A stretch of 20,373 nucleotides of DNA. It comes from an uncultured Collinsella sp. Lineage in GTDB: Bacteria; Actinomycetota; Coriobacteriia; Coriobacteriales; Coriobacteriaceae. The DNA lies in contig UQHR01000038.1 in assembly GCA_900540905.1 (NCBI GenBank), positions 1-20,373 of the forward strand, in the 5' to 3' direction. Below the pieces are notes generated by a model. The model worked only from the letters and a program-made list of their open reading frames with translations, was not told the DNA's origin and searched no databases. A program made the translations under genes and the position numbers. Every line of letters starts with the position of its first letter. The stretch's first letter is position 1. Shown here piece by piece: positions 14,309 to 20,373 of this stretch.

Positions 14309-14630
14309 CGCCGACGAGAGCAGCACCGAGGCGGCGGGCGAGAACAAGCCGCTCGGTGCCCCGCGCGGCAGGCGCCCACGTATTCGTATTAGCTGCGTGG
14401 ACCAGCTGGGCACATGCCGCTGCCATCACGGGCACAAGCCGGGTGACGTCTTCGACTTCGACCGCGACCGCGGCAAGATGTGCGCCATGGCCTGCCATGT
14501 GGGCTTTCCCTATATCGATATCCTGCGCTATGGCGGAACCGTGCCTGGCAACGAGCCTGGTACGGCAAAGTCCTGCTGCCCCGAGGTCGATACGCTGAAC
14601 GTCTGGCTTGCCGAGATCGTCGACGAGTAG
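14301..14630 (+). CDS. Small Cys-rich TIGR04076-type protein
   Basis: A 109-residue soluble protein of unknown function that I recognise as the TIGR04076 type. After a low-complexity acidic lead (1-20) come SCVDQLGTCRCHHGHKPGDVF (31-51), CAMACHVGFPYIDILRYGG (61-79) and a CCP motif (92-94). Seven cysteines (32, 39, 41, 61, 65, 92, 93) and nearby histidines suggest metal binding or redox chemistry, but no role is established. ATG 14301 overlaps the pyridoxamine kinase stop as ATGAGTAA; a TTG two codons earlier is less likely. With a poor ribosome-binding site of its own, it likely depends on coupling to the kinase gene. That pairing may hint at a PLP- or cofactor-linked job, which is inference only. 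Confidence 0.85.
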   Translation: MSNADESSTEAAGENKPLGAPRGRRPRIRISCVDQLGTCRCHHGHKPGDVFDFDRDRGKMCAMACHVGFPYIDILRYGGTVPGNEPGTAKSCCPEVDTLNVWLAEIVDE

Positions 14631-14638
14631 TCGAGCGC

Positions 14639-14671
14639 AATGTGACAAAGGGACAGTCCCTTTGTCACATT
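14639..14671. repeat. TGTGACAAAGGGAC palindrome, copy 2 (perfect)
   Basis: This 33-nt sequence is a perfect palindrome around one central base: AATGTGACAAAGGGAC, A, then its exact inverse complement. It begins eight bases after the stop of the small Cys-rich gene. It is the most regular of the four copies in the window. Confidence 0.82.
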
Positions 14672-14675
14672 CGCC

Positions 14676-14694
14676 GGGGCTGCCCCTTCTTTTT
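14676..14694 (+). terminator. Possible weak terminator of the pdxK operon
   Basis: GGGG-CTG-CCCC (14676-14686) is followed by TTCTTTTT (14687-14694). The stem is only four pairs, but the T-run is good and it sits straight after the 33-nt palindrome, which may act with it. Confidence 0.35.
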
Positions 14695-14702
14695 GCTTAT
14701 AA

Positions 14703-14801
14703 TCCTAAATCTCTGCATTTCATCCGATTTTAGGTTCTAAAAATCCTACATTTCATCGATAATTAAGCGCATAAAACTTTGCATTTCATTTGATGACACT
14801 G
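14703..14801 (+). repeat. Three degenerate 33-bp direct repeats upstream of the ATPase gene
   Basis: CATTTCAT occurs at 14716, 14749 and 14782, exactly 33 bp apart each time, followed each time by GAT after one or two bases. Aligning the three 33-bp units also shows a shared AAA tract and a T upstream, so these look like decayed tandem copies. The stretch is strikingly AT-rich. A TATAAT (14698-14703) at its edge could be a -10, without a clear -35, which would put the repeats in the leader RNA. The last copy ends 24 nt before the ATPase start. Confidence 0.65.
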
Positions 14802-14813
14802 AGGGGAGAGCCT

Positions 14814-16175
14814 ATGCTGCGCAGGAAAATAGCGGCAGAGCTGGAGCGTTGGCTGAAGTCTGCCGAGCAAAAGGCCTTATTCACCACGGGTTCTCGCCAG
14901 ATCGGCAAAAGCTATTCGATTCGCGCATTTGGCAAAGCCAGCCATGCAACCTACATCGAGCTCAATCTCATGGAAAATCGCCAGGCAAAAGATGCTCTTC
15001 TCGAGGCGCGGAATGCCGATGATTTCATCAGCAGGGTGACGCTTCTTTCGGGAAAGTCGATTGCACCAGGCAAAACGCTCGTGTTTATCGATGAGGTCCA
15101 AGAGGCCCCCGACATCATGACGATGGCAAAGTTCCTTGTAGAGGACGGGAGGTGCCGCTGGGCGTTTTCGGGGTCAATGCTCGGGACCCAGTTCAAGGGC
15201 GTCAGGTCCTATCCCGTGGGGTATGTCCACGAGCTTAGGATGTTCCCGCTCGATTTTGAGGAGTTTTGCTGGGCAACCGGGGTGAGCGAGGGGGCTCGCC
15301 AAACGATACGTGACGCGTGTATCAGCGAGAGGCCCATTCCTGATTACATTCATGACGCGATGATGGCAAACTTCAGGACCTATACCGTTGTCGGCGGAAT
15401 GCCGGAGGTCGTGCAGCGTTTCCTTGACACGCAGGGCGACCTTGCCTCTGTTCGTCAGCTGCAGTCAGAGCTCAACGAACAGTACCGGCGGGATATCTCC
15501 AAGTATGCAAGCGGGCGAGCCCTGCAGGTGCAGAGCATCTACGATCAGCTCCCTATTATGCTCGAGGGCGAAAACAAGCGCTTCGTGCTCAATTCCATTG
15601 ACCCCAAGGCTCACTACGAGAAGTATCAGCGAGATTTTGTATGGCTTGTCGATGCCGGCGTTGCTCTCAAAGCCGATATCGTAACCGAGCCAAAATCGCC
15701 CCTGCTCAAGACGGCACGGCCATCGCAGTTCAAGCTATATCAATCGGATACGGGCATGTTGATGGCGCGCTACCCCGTTGGAGTCGCCCAAGCGGCGTAT
15801 CTTGATAGCAAAGAGCCCAATCTGGGCGGCATTTACGAAAACGTGGTGGCCCAGCAGCTAGCTGCCCAAAATCGCCAGCTTTACTACTATCAGACAAAAA
15901 AGCGCGGCGAAGTGGACTTTGTGGTCGATGGACCGGATGGGACGGCTGTTCCGATCGAGGTTAAATTGGGCTCCTATTACCACGCGCACGCTGCGCTCGG
16001 TCATGTGCTTGATACGGCTGAATATGGCGTAAGGCTCGGGATTGTTTTCTCGAGAGGCAACGTTGAGCGCAACGGAGCGGTTCTCTATTTGCCGCTATAT
16101 GCGACCTGGGCCCTTTCGGATGTTTTGGGCGACTCCTGCGCCGAAGGGATAAAGCTGGAGGTCAAGCCGGTCTAG
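14814..16175 (+). CDS. ATP-binding protein with AAA_14 and DUF4143 domains
   Basis: A 453-residue soluble protein of the widespread AAA_14/DUF4143 family. The N-terminal P-loop ATPase has Walker A GSRQIGKS (26-33), Walker B LVFIDEVQ with Asp93-Glu94, and AFSGSMLG (117-124) at the sensor position. The C-terminal DUF4143 part holds YENVVAQQL (341-349), GEVDFVV (365-371) and PIEVK (380-384), which together look like a PD-(D/E)XK nuclease fold (Glu343, Asp368, Glu382, Lys384). ATG 14814 is chosen for the GGGGAG just upstream. The family is poorly characterised, often strain-variable, and suspected in DNA transactions or defence. Its AT-rich leader and lower-GC codon choice than its neighbours suggest possible horizontal acquisition. 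It stands alone, flanked on both sides by the same palindrome family. Confidence 0.9.
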   Translation: MLRRKIAAELERWLKSAEQKALFTTGSRQIGKSYSIRAFGKASHATYIELNLMENRQAKDALLEARNADDFISRVTLLSGKSIAPGKTLVFIDEVQEAPDIMTMAKFLVEDGRCRWAFSGSMLGTQFKGVRSYPVGYVHELRMFPLDFEEFCWATGVSEGARQTIRDACISERPIPDYIHDAMMANFRTYTVVGGMPEVVQRFLDTQGDLASVRQLQSELNEQYRRDISKYASGRALQVQSIYDQLPIMLEGENKRFVLNSIDPKAHYEKYQRDFVWLVDAGVALKADIVTEPKSPLLKTARPSQFKLYQSDTGMLMARYPVGVAQAAYLDSKEPNLGGIYENVVAQQLAAQNRQLYYYQTKKRGEVDFVVDGPDGTAVPIEVKLGSYYHAHAALGHVLDTAEYGVRLGIVFSRGNVERNGAVLYLPLYATWALSDVLGDSCAEGIKLEVKPV

Positions 16176-16187
16176 GGCCAGTCCCGG

Positions 16188-16218
16188 ATGTGGCAAAGGG
16201 GTAGTCCCTTTGTCACAT
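16188..16218. repeat. TGTGACAAAGGGAC palindrome, copy 3
   Basis: ATGTGGCAAAGGG (16188-16200) faces CCCTTTGTCACAT (16206-16218). The two departures from copy 2 (GGC for GAC, and G for A next to the loop) would both give G-U pairs in a plus-strand RNA. It lies 12 bases past the ATPase stop, so that gene has a copy on each side. Confidence 0.75.
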
Positions 16219-16222
16219 TCAT

Positions 16223-16318
16223 GAGCGTGGATTTTCTCCCACCGAGATAACGAGCGTGGATTTTCTCCCGTTTAGAGAGCACTCGAACGCTCAAAGTGGG
16301 AGAAAATCCACGCTCGTT
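16223..16318. repeat. GAGCGTGGATTTTCTCCC repeat hairpin, locus 1
   Basis: GAGCGTGGATTTTCTCCC occurs directly twice (16223-16240 and 16252-16269) and once inverted (16298-16315). The second and third copies form a perfect stem of about 18 bp. It sits between the convergent ATPase and phosphatase genes, where it could serve as a two-way terminator despite poor T-runs. A related hairpin is at 20223-20288. Confidence 0.75.
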
Positions 16319-16361
16319 TTATGCCGATGGCGTGGCCCGTGTGCCCGCGCCGCCCGAGCGC

Positions 16362-16808
16362 CTACAGCTGCTCGAGCATGGCGGTGCAACCGGCGAGTAC
16401 ATCGCGGTAGGTGGCGTCGAAATTGCCGGTGTACCAGGGGTCGGCCACGTCGCCGGGGCGATCGGTCCAATCGAGCAGGCGCGAGATCTTGCCATCGGGG
16501 TCCTTCCCAAAAATTCGGTACAGGGCGCGGGCGTTCTCGTCGTCCATATAGACAATGTGGTCCCAGTCGCCATACTCCGCGCGACGCACCTGACGTGCGC
16601 GATGTGCGACGACGGGAATCCCGACCTCGCGTAGCTTGGCAATGGTGCCGTGGTGTGGCGGGTTGCCGATCTCCTCGGTCGAGGTCGCAGCGGAATCAAT
16701 GACAAACTCGCCCGCGCGCCCGGCGCGCCGCACTAGCTCGGTAAACACGGACTCAGCCATCGTCGAGCGACAGATGTTCCCATGGCAGATAAACAGTACA
16801 CGTTGCAT
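16362..16808 (-). CDS. Low-molecular-weight protein-tyrosine-phosphatase
   Basis: A 148-residue cytoplasmic phosphatase of the LMW-PTP family, which hydrolyses phosphotyrosine via a cysteinyl-phosphate. The P-loop CHGNICRS begins at nucleophile Cys8 with Arg14, and the general acid is Asp123 in DPWYTG (123-128). Length fits the family. ATG 16808 (MQRVLFICHGN) is used rather than in-frame ATGs up to 15 codons earlier, because the family begins at this strand and AAAGGA lies upstream. It follows the MFS exporter by 45 bp on the same strand and may share its transcript. No tyrosine kinase or capsule gene is nearby, so its substrate is unclear. Arsenate reductase activity is a known relative but no ars genes are seen. 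Confidence 0.93.
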   Translation of the reverse strand: MQRVLFICHGNICRSTMAESVFTELVRRAGRAGEFVIDSAATSTEEIGNPPHHGTIAKLREVGIPVVAHRARQVRRAEYGDWDHIVYMDDENARALYRIFGKDPDGKISRLLDWTDRPGDVADPWYTGNFDATYRDVLAGCTAMLEQL

Positions 16809-16853
16809 ATGCGGTTTCCTTTCGATCGCCATCATCGAGCTCGAGTATCGCAT

Positions 16854-18095
16854 CTACGCCTGCGCCCTTGCCCGCCTGCGCTCCCAGTGAGCCAATTTAA
16901 TCGTCACCAGCGTAAGCACCCAGGCCACAAGCGAGAACGCGGCACCCACTGCGCCTACGTGCGCAATGCCAATGCTGCTTACCACGGCGCCGCCCACTGC
17001 GGTGCCAAACGAGATGCCGACGTTAAACGCCATGGGCTCAACCGAACTTGCGAGTACCATCGACTTGGGATGGCGGCTGCGTGCCACGTCCATGAAGTGC
17101 GTGATGCACGACACCGAGAACAAGTACATGAGCAGCGCCAAGCTAAAGACAAAGGCCAGCGCGAGCGGCATGGTGCCGCCCACAGCAAACAGCCCGAGTA
17201 ACGCCGCAGCCTGCAGCACGAACGTCACAAGCAGCGCCTTCATGCCAAAGCGCGCATCGATCCATCCGCCCAGGATGTTCGAGATCAGGCAGAACACGCC
17301 GTAGGCCATGAGCGTGGTACTGGCTTCGACCGTGCCCATGCCCAGCACCTGCTCAAGATAAGGCGTCACGTAGCCATAGAAAACGTAGACCGACCCCACG
17401 CCAAACAAAAAGATGAGCATGCCGGTGACGATGCTCGGCTCGCGTAGCAGACCCGCCTGCTCGCGAAAGGTGGCGGGCTCGTCGGTTTGCCCAGCGCGCG
17501 GCATAAACATCACGAGCGCTCCGCAGATCAGAACGGCAAAGGTCAGCGTGCCGTACATGGCCACGTGCCAGTCGAGCGTGTCGGCCACAAACTTGCCGAT
17601 CGAAGTGACAAAGACCATTGCCACGGAAAACGCGCCGTACACCACCGAGATGGCGAGTGAGGTCTGCTGCGGGGACAGCAGCTCGGGGATATACGTCACG
17701 CCCACGGCGAGCAGTGCGCCCGAGACGGAGCCCAAGATGATGCGCGAGGCGAACAGCACTTGAAAGTTGGGTGCCAGCGCCATGACCAGATTGCCGAGCA
17801 CAAAGACGATGCTATAGCACACGAGCAGTTGGTAACGACGGAAGCGCCCCGTGCTGAGCGCGAGCACCGGCGTCGCGATAGCGTAGATCAGTGCGAACAC
17901 GCTAATAAGTTGGCCTGCGGTGGCAAGCGATACGCCGAGTTCCGTCGCCAAGTCACTTTCGATGCCGATGACCACGAACTCCGAACAGCCGAGCGAAAAG
18001 CCTAACAACACGAGCAGCGCCAGGCAGAGCTTGGTGCGCGCGGGGGAGAGCGCGGCGGCGGTTGACTTACTTTTTGGCGTGGTTGCGGCGGTCAA
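16854..18095 (-). CDS. MFS transporter, AraJ/PbuE-like DHA efflux type
   Basis: A 413-residue inner-membrane transporter with about 12 helices. The first helix, LGFSLGCSEFVVIGI (31-45), and the following DLATELGVSLATAGQLISVFA (48-68) are typical of the drug:H+ antiporter branch that includes AraJ, YdhP and PbuE-like effluxers. The loop 2-3 motif is reduced to GRFRRYQ (83-89). Probable cargo is a sugar, nucleobase or drug, exported by proton antiport. The start is uncertain. TTG 18095 has GGAG eight bases upstream and is preferred; GTG 18104 is possible, and an earlier TTG at 18161 lies inside a repeat and is unlikely. No Met occurs near the start. The phosphatase gene follows after 45 bp. The assignment to MFS is firm, the substrate open. 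Confidence 0.9.
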   Translation of the reverse strand: MTAATTPKSKSTAAALSPARTKLCLALLVLLGFSLGCSEFVVIGIESDLATELGVSLATAGQLISVFALIYAIATPVLALSTGRFRRYQLLVCYSIVFVLGNLVMALAPNFQVLFASRIILGSVSGALLAVGVTYIPELLSPQQTSLAISVVYGAFSVAMVFVTSIGKFVADTLDWHVAMYGTLTFAVLICGALVMFMPRAGQTDEPATFREQAGLLREPSIVTGMLIFLFGVGSVYVFYGYVTPYLEQVLGMGTVEASTTLMAYGVFCLISNILGGWIDARFGMKALLVTFVLQAAALLGLFAVGGTMPLALAFVFSLALLMYLFSVSCITHFMDVARSRHPKSMVLASSVEPMAFNVGISFGTAVGGAVVSSIGIAHVGAVGAAFSLVAWVLTLVTIKLAHWERRRARAQA

Positions 18096-18151
18096 GGTTG
18101 TCACTCCAATGTCGCGTGAATAAGCGGGATCAAACCCTGCAACTCTAACAG

Positions 18152-18184
18152 AATGTGACAAAGGGACAGTCTCTTTGTCACATT
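18152..18184. repeat. TGTGACAAAGGGAC palindrome, copy 4
   Basis: AATGTGACAAAGGGAC (18152-18167) faces GTCTCTTTGTCACATT (18169-18184). It differs from copy 2 at one base, which would give a G-U pair in plus-strand RNA. It lies upstream of the MFS exporter gene, in the divergent gap with the acidic membrane protein gene. Confidence 0.78.
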
Positions 18185-18203
18185 CGCGGCGTGGCTGCCG
18201 CCT

Positions 18204-18268
18204 AAACCGTCACAACATTCGATGAAAATCTCGAAAACGAGGAAAAACGTCGAATGTTGTGACGGTTT
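18204..18268. repeat. Perfect 19-bp inverted repeat with nested hairpin
   Basis: AAACCGTCACAACATTCGA (18204-18222) is exactly mirrored at 18250-18268. The 27-nt loop holds a second small hairpin, CTCG-AAAA-CGAG (18230-18241). It lies between divergent genes, so a terminator role is unlikely. A dispersed repeat element or a regulator site is more plausible. Confidence 0.75.
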
Positions 18269-18354
18269 TCGTGTCCGGCGCGGGTGAGCTTCGGTGCCGT
18301 CTGGGGGTATAAGACTAGCGAGTGTTTATTTGCGAGGCCTAAGGGGCGCCCCGT

Positions 18355-19224
18355 ATGGATATCGATAACTTTGAATGGTGGTATAGCGAGGGCGAGGCTC
18401 CGGACGAGGAGTGGGACGAGCCCGCGTCGCGTGACGTGTCGAGCGACGAGGACGAGACCGGCAACGATGCCGCTGTCGAGCCTGATGCCGCCTCCGATGC
18501 CGCCGAGCCCCTGACCTTTGAGCAGGCTTGGGCCCAAGCCGAGGCCGATGAGGCTAAGGCCGATGCCACGGCCACACTCGGTGAGCCGGCGGACATGTCC
18601 ATCTCGCCGGCAAAGATCCCGCAGCCGCGTCACACCATCGACCCCGACAGCACGGCATCCTTCAGCATTCTCGACGTGCCCGCGCAAGGCGCCCAGGCGC
18701 CTGCGCCCACACATCGCCCCGACCTGGCTCGTGAGGAAGACGCGGGCCGCCGTTCTCCGCTCGGCCCCATCCTCATCGCCTTCATGGCCGGCGTTATCGC
18801 CTGCTCGGCAATCGGTAGCGTTTGGAGCCATGTCGAGCAGCAGCGTCAAGACGCCGCCAAGGTCGAGATGTCTGTCGAGCAATCGCTCAGCCGCACGCGC
18901 TCGGTACATGTGTCGGTCGAGGTCAAGGACGGCGCGATGTGGGACACCGCGCGTGGCGACAGCCAAATGCTCATCCACATCGTGGGGCGTACGCTCAAAG
19001 GGCAGACGATTGACGAGTATCAATACGTCAATTCCGCTGGTGACGGCATCGAGCTCAAGCCCGGAGACTATGAGCTCACCGTCGATGAGCCTCCCGTCGC
19101 CACCGATGGCACGCGCTTCCGCGCCTCAAAGCGCATGGTGCCCGTGAGCTTTAACTCCCAGGCGCCCAATAGGGTCGATTCCACGCCGCAGGGTGGGTTT
19201 GATCTCTATGTGATCACTCAATAG
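18355..19224 (+). CDS. Hypothetical acidic single-pass membrane protein
   Basis: I do not recognise a family for this 289-residue protein. It has a long, very acidic, Ala/Asp/Glu-rich and probably disordered N-terminal part (1-130). One membrane helix follows (about 136-157, SPLGPILIAFMAGVIACSAI) after positively charged GRR (131-133). The C-terminal part of about 130 residues begins with a short charged helix, then beta-rich sequence (VHVSVEVKDGAMW, IELKPGDYELTVDEPPV) reminiscent of small Ig-like or carboxypeptidase-regulatory-like folds. The charge pattern predicts an N-in, C-out topology, so the C-domain would face the cell surface. ATG 18355 has AAGGGG eight bases upstream, partly in a GGGGCGCCCC palindrome. 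It may be co-transcribed with the aldose epimerase 78 bp downstream. A surface or envelope role is a guess. Confidence 0.8.
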   Translation: MDIDNFEWWYSEGEAPDEEWDEPASRDVSSDEDETGNDAAVEPDAASDAAEPLTFEQAWAQAEADEAKADATATLGEPADMSISPAKIPQPRHTIDPDSTASFSILDVPAQGAQAPAPTHRPDLAREEDAGRRSPLGPILIAFMAGVIACSAIGSVWSHVEQQRQDAAKVEMSVEQSLSRTRSVHVSVEVKDGAMWDTARGDSQMLIHIVGRTLKGQTIDEYQYVNSAGDGIELKPGDYELTVDEPPVATDGTRFRASKRMVPVSFNSQAPNRVDSTPQGGFDLYVITQ

Positions 19225-19302
19225 CTGCGCCACCGCCCCGCACTGCTCCCAAGAGTGGGACAATAGCCCTCGGTATTATTGTTTACTTTTGGAGGAGGTA
19301 GC

Positions 19303-20196
19303 ATGTCCACCGTCACCACCATCAAGCGCGGCGGCCTCACCGCGGCCATCGATTCCATGGGCGCCCAGCTCACGAGCCTTGCCCTTAACGGCAACGAGTA
19401 TCTGTGGCAGGGCGATCCCGCCTTTTGGGGCAAGCACGCACCCATTCTGTTCCCCATCGTGGGCTCGCTGCGCAACAACACGGCAACGTCTGCCGCCGGT
19501 ACCTGCGAGATGGCACGCCACGGTATCGCACGTATCGTCGAGCACAAGCTGGTCGAGGTCTCCGAGGACGGCTCCTCGGTAACCTATGAGATCACCGACA
19601 CACCCGAGTCGCTCAAGGCCTTCCCCTTCCGCTTTAAGCTCAACATGACCTACGCCCTGACCGGCGATGCCACGCTCACCCAGACCTTTGCCGTCACCAA
19701 TACCGGCGACGTGGACCTGCCGTTCTCGGTGGGCGGCCACCCTGCGTTTAACGTACCGGCTCCCGGTGCCGAGGACGAGGCATTCGAGGATTACGAGCTG
19801 GCGTTTACCGAGGCTTGGACTAACGAGGCTCCCATCATCACGCCCGACGGTCTTATGACGTTCGAGGGCAGCTACAAGGCTCCCGATAACTCGGACGTGC
19901 TGCCCATCACGCACCGCAGCTTCGATAACGATGCCATCATGTTCACCGATACTCCGGGCTCCACGCTCACGCTGCGCGGCCGCAAGTCGGGCCACGGCGT
20001 CAAGATCGACTTTGAGGGCTTTGAGTACATTGGCGTGTGGTCTGCCGCCAACGATGCCCCGTTTGTGGCGCTCGAGCCCTGGACCGGCCACACCACCATG
20101 GATACCGAGGACGACGTCTTCGAGCACAAGGTCAACACCATCACCTTGGCGCCGGGCGAGACGGACGAGCGCAGCTTTAGCGTTACGCTGCTCTAG
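19303..20196 (+). CDS. Aldose 1-epimerase family protein (LacX-like)
   Basis: A 297-residue cytoplasmic galactose mutarotase-fold enzyme of the LacX-like branch, which interconverts alpha and beta anomers of a sugar or sugar phosphate. Recognisable segments are YLWQGDPAFWGKHAPILFPI (33-52) and MARHGIAR (70-77) with a conserved His73. GGHPAFNVP (144-152) carries the likely catalytic His146, and ALEPWTG near the C-terminus holds the expected catalytic Glu. Length matches the family. ATG 19303 is chosen because a strong GGAGGAGG lies four bases before it; the frame is open eight codons earlier but without support. No sugar operon is adjacent, so the substrate is unclear; LacX proteins often act outside lac operons. 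It follows the acidic membrane protein on the same strand. Confidence 0.93.
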   Translation: MSTVTTIKRGGLTAAIDSMGAQLTSLALNGNEYLWQGDPAFWGKHAPILFPIVGSLRNNTATSAAGTCEMARHGIARIVEHKLVEVSEDGSSVTYEITDTPESLKAFPFRFKLNMTYALTGDATLTQTFAVTNTGDVDLPFSVGGHPAFNVPAPGAEDEAFEDYELAFTEAWTNEAPIITPDGLMTFEGSYKAPDNSDVLPITHRSFDNDAIMFTDTPGSTLTLRGRKSGHGVKIDFEGFEYIGVWSAANDAPFVALEPWTGHTTMDTEDDVFEHKVNTITLAPGETDERSFSVTLL

Positions 20197-20222
20197 GGGT
20201 TCCGCACGGAGCGGTCATAACT

Positions 20223-20288
20223 TGAGCGTGGATGATCTCCCGTTTTGAGCCCGTGTGCGAGCCAAAAGTGGGAGATTTTCCACGCTCA
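20223..20288. repeat. GAGCGTGGATTTTCTCCC repeat hairpin, locus 2
   Basis: TGAGCGTGGATGATCTCCCG (20223-20242) faces an inverted TGAGCGTGGAAAATCTCCCA at 20269-20288, with a few mismatches. Loop flanks CGTTTTG and CAAAAG extend the stem. It follows the epimerase stop by 26 bases, as the first locus follows the ATPase. Confidence 0.72.
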
Positions 20289-20309
20289 TTCCGATGCATG
20301 GGTCGGGGC

Positions 20310-20331
20310 AGCTAATTTGGGACGTGTCTCT
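20310..20331 (+). repeat. AGCTAATTTGGGACG repeat, copy 2
   Basis: This 22-mer begins AGCTAATTTGGGACGTG and matches the minus-strand sequence at 7124-7145 in 20 of 22 positions. It lies close to the window edge, so its full context is not visible. The rest of 20332-20373 shows no feature I can support. Confidence 0.55.
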
Positions 20332-20373
20332 ATAGTTTTGTCAACCGCGTGCTTCGCGCCATTTCGGCATGAC

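Noticed and set aside
14639..14813. A type III toxin-antitoxin RNA repeat array before the ATPase gene
   Set aside because: The repeats are degenerate and only three, no terminator lies between them and the gene, and the protein is a large ATPase rather than a ToxN-like endoribonuclease.
16362..16808. Arsenate reductase (ArsC of the LMW-PTP fold)
   Set aside because: The extra cysteine pair of thioredoxin-linked ArsC near the C-terminus is not seen, and no other ars genes are nearby.
18096..18161. An upstream TTG start for the MFS exporter
   Set aside because: It lies inside the TGTGACAAAGGGAC palindrome and lacks a ribosome-binding site. The added residues do not resemble the family.

Overview
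The window looks like chromosomal DNA of a GC-rich gut actinobacterium of the class Coriobacteriia, most likely Collinsella or a close relative. This rests on protein families, GC-rich codon use, and many short stem-loop repeats between genes of a kind I associate with Collinsella. It is a recollection, not a database result. I see no rRNA, tRNA, CRISPR array, insertion sequence or phage gene.

Layout. (1) 133-2280, minus: the RNA-binding transcription factor Tex. (2) 2692-6006, minus: a three-gene cluster encoding an SDR dehydrogenase, an OFA-type MFS transporter and a Gfo/Idh/MocA oxidoreductase. It is divergent from a LysR regulator (6240-7118, plus), with a well-formed T-N11-A dyad between them. 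It reads as an inducible uptake-and-oxidation pathway for a polyol, sugar acid or cyclitol-like substrate; the substrate is unknown. (3) 7162-8253, minus: a membrane GGDEF protein. (4) 8695-12926, minus: a MarR regulator followed by two ABC exporter half-transporters, joined by 8-nt start/stop overlaps. Catalytic residues are split asymmetrically between the halves, as in heterodimeric exporters of the TM287/288 or BmrCD kind. A strong promoter and dyads lie upstream of marR. (5) 13484-14630, plus: pyridoxamine kinase overlapping a small Cys-rich TIGR04076-type protein. (6) 14814-16175, plus: an AAA/DUF4143 ATPase behind three 33-bp direct repeats in an AT-rich leader. (7) 16362-18095, minus: a low-molecular-weight tyrosine phosphatase and a DHA-type MFS exporter. 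(8) 18355-20196, plus: an acidic single-pass membrane protein of unknown function and a LacX-like aldose epimerase.

The most unusual aspect is the intergenic DNA. Almost every larger gap holds a different palindromic or tandem repeat. They include four copies of a TGTGACAAAGGGAC palindrome, two loci of a GAGCGTGGATTTTCTCCC hairpin, a 162-bp terminal-inverted-repeat element, a 3 x 62-bp array of alternating inverted motifs, a 19-bp perfect inverted repeat, a 99-bp long hairpin, and others. The best candidates for undescribed biology are these repeat families, the LysR-SDR-OFA-Gfo cluster, and the 33-bp repeats in front of the ATPase.
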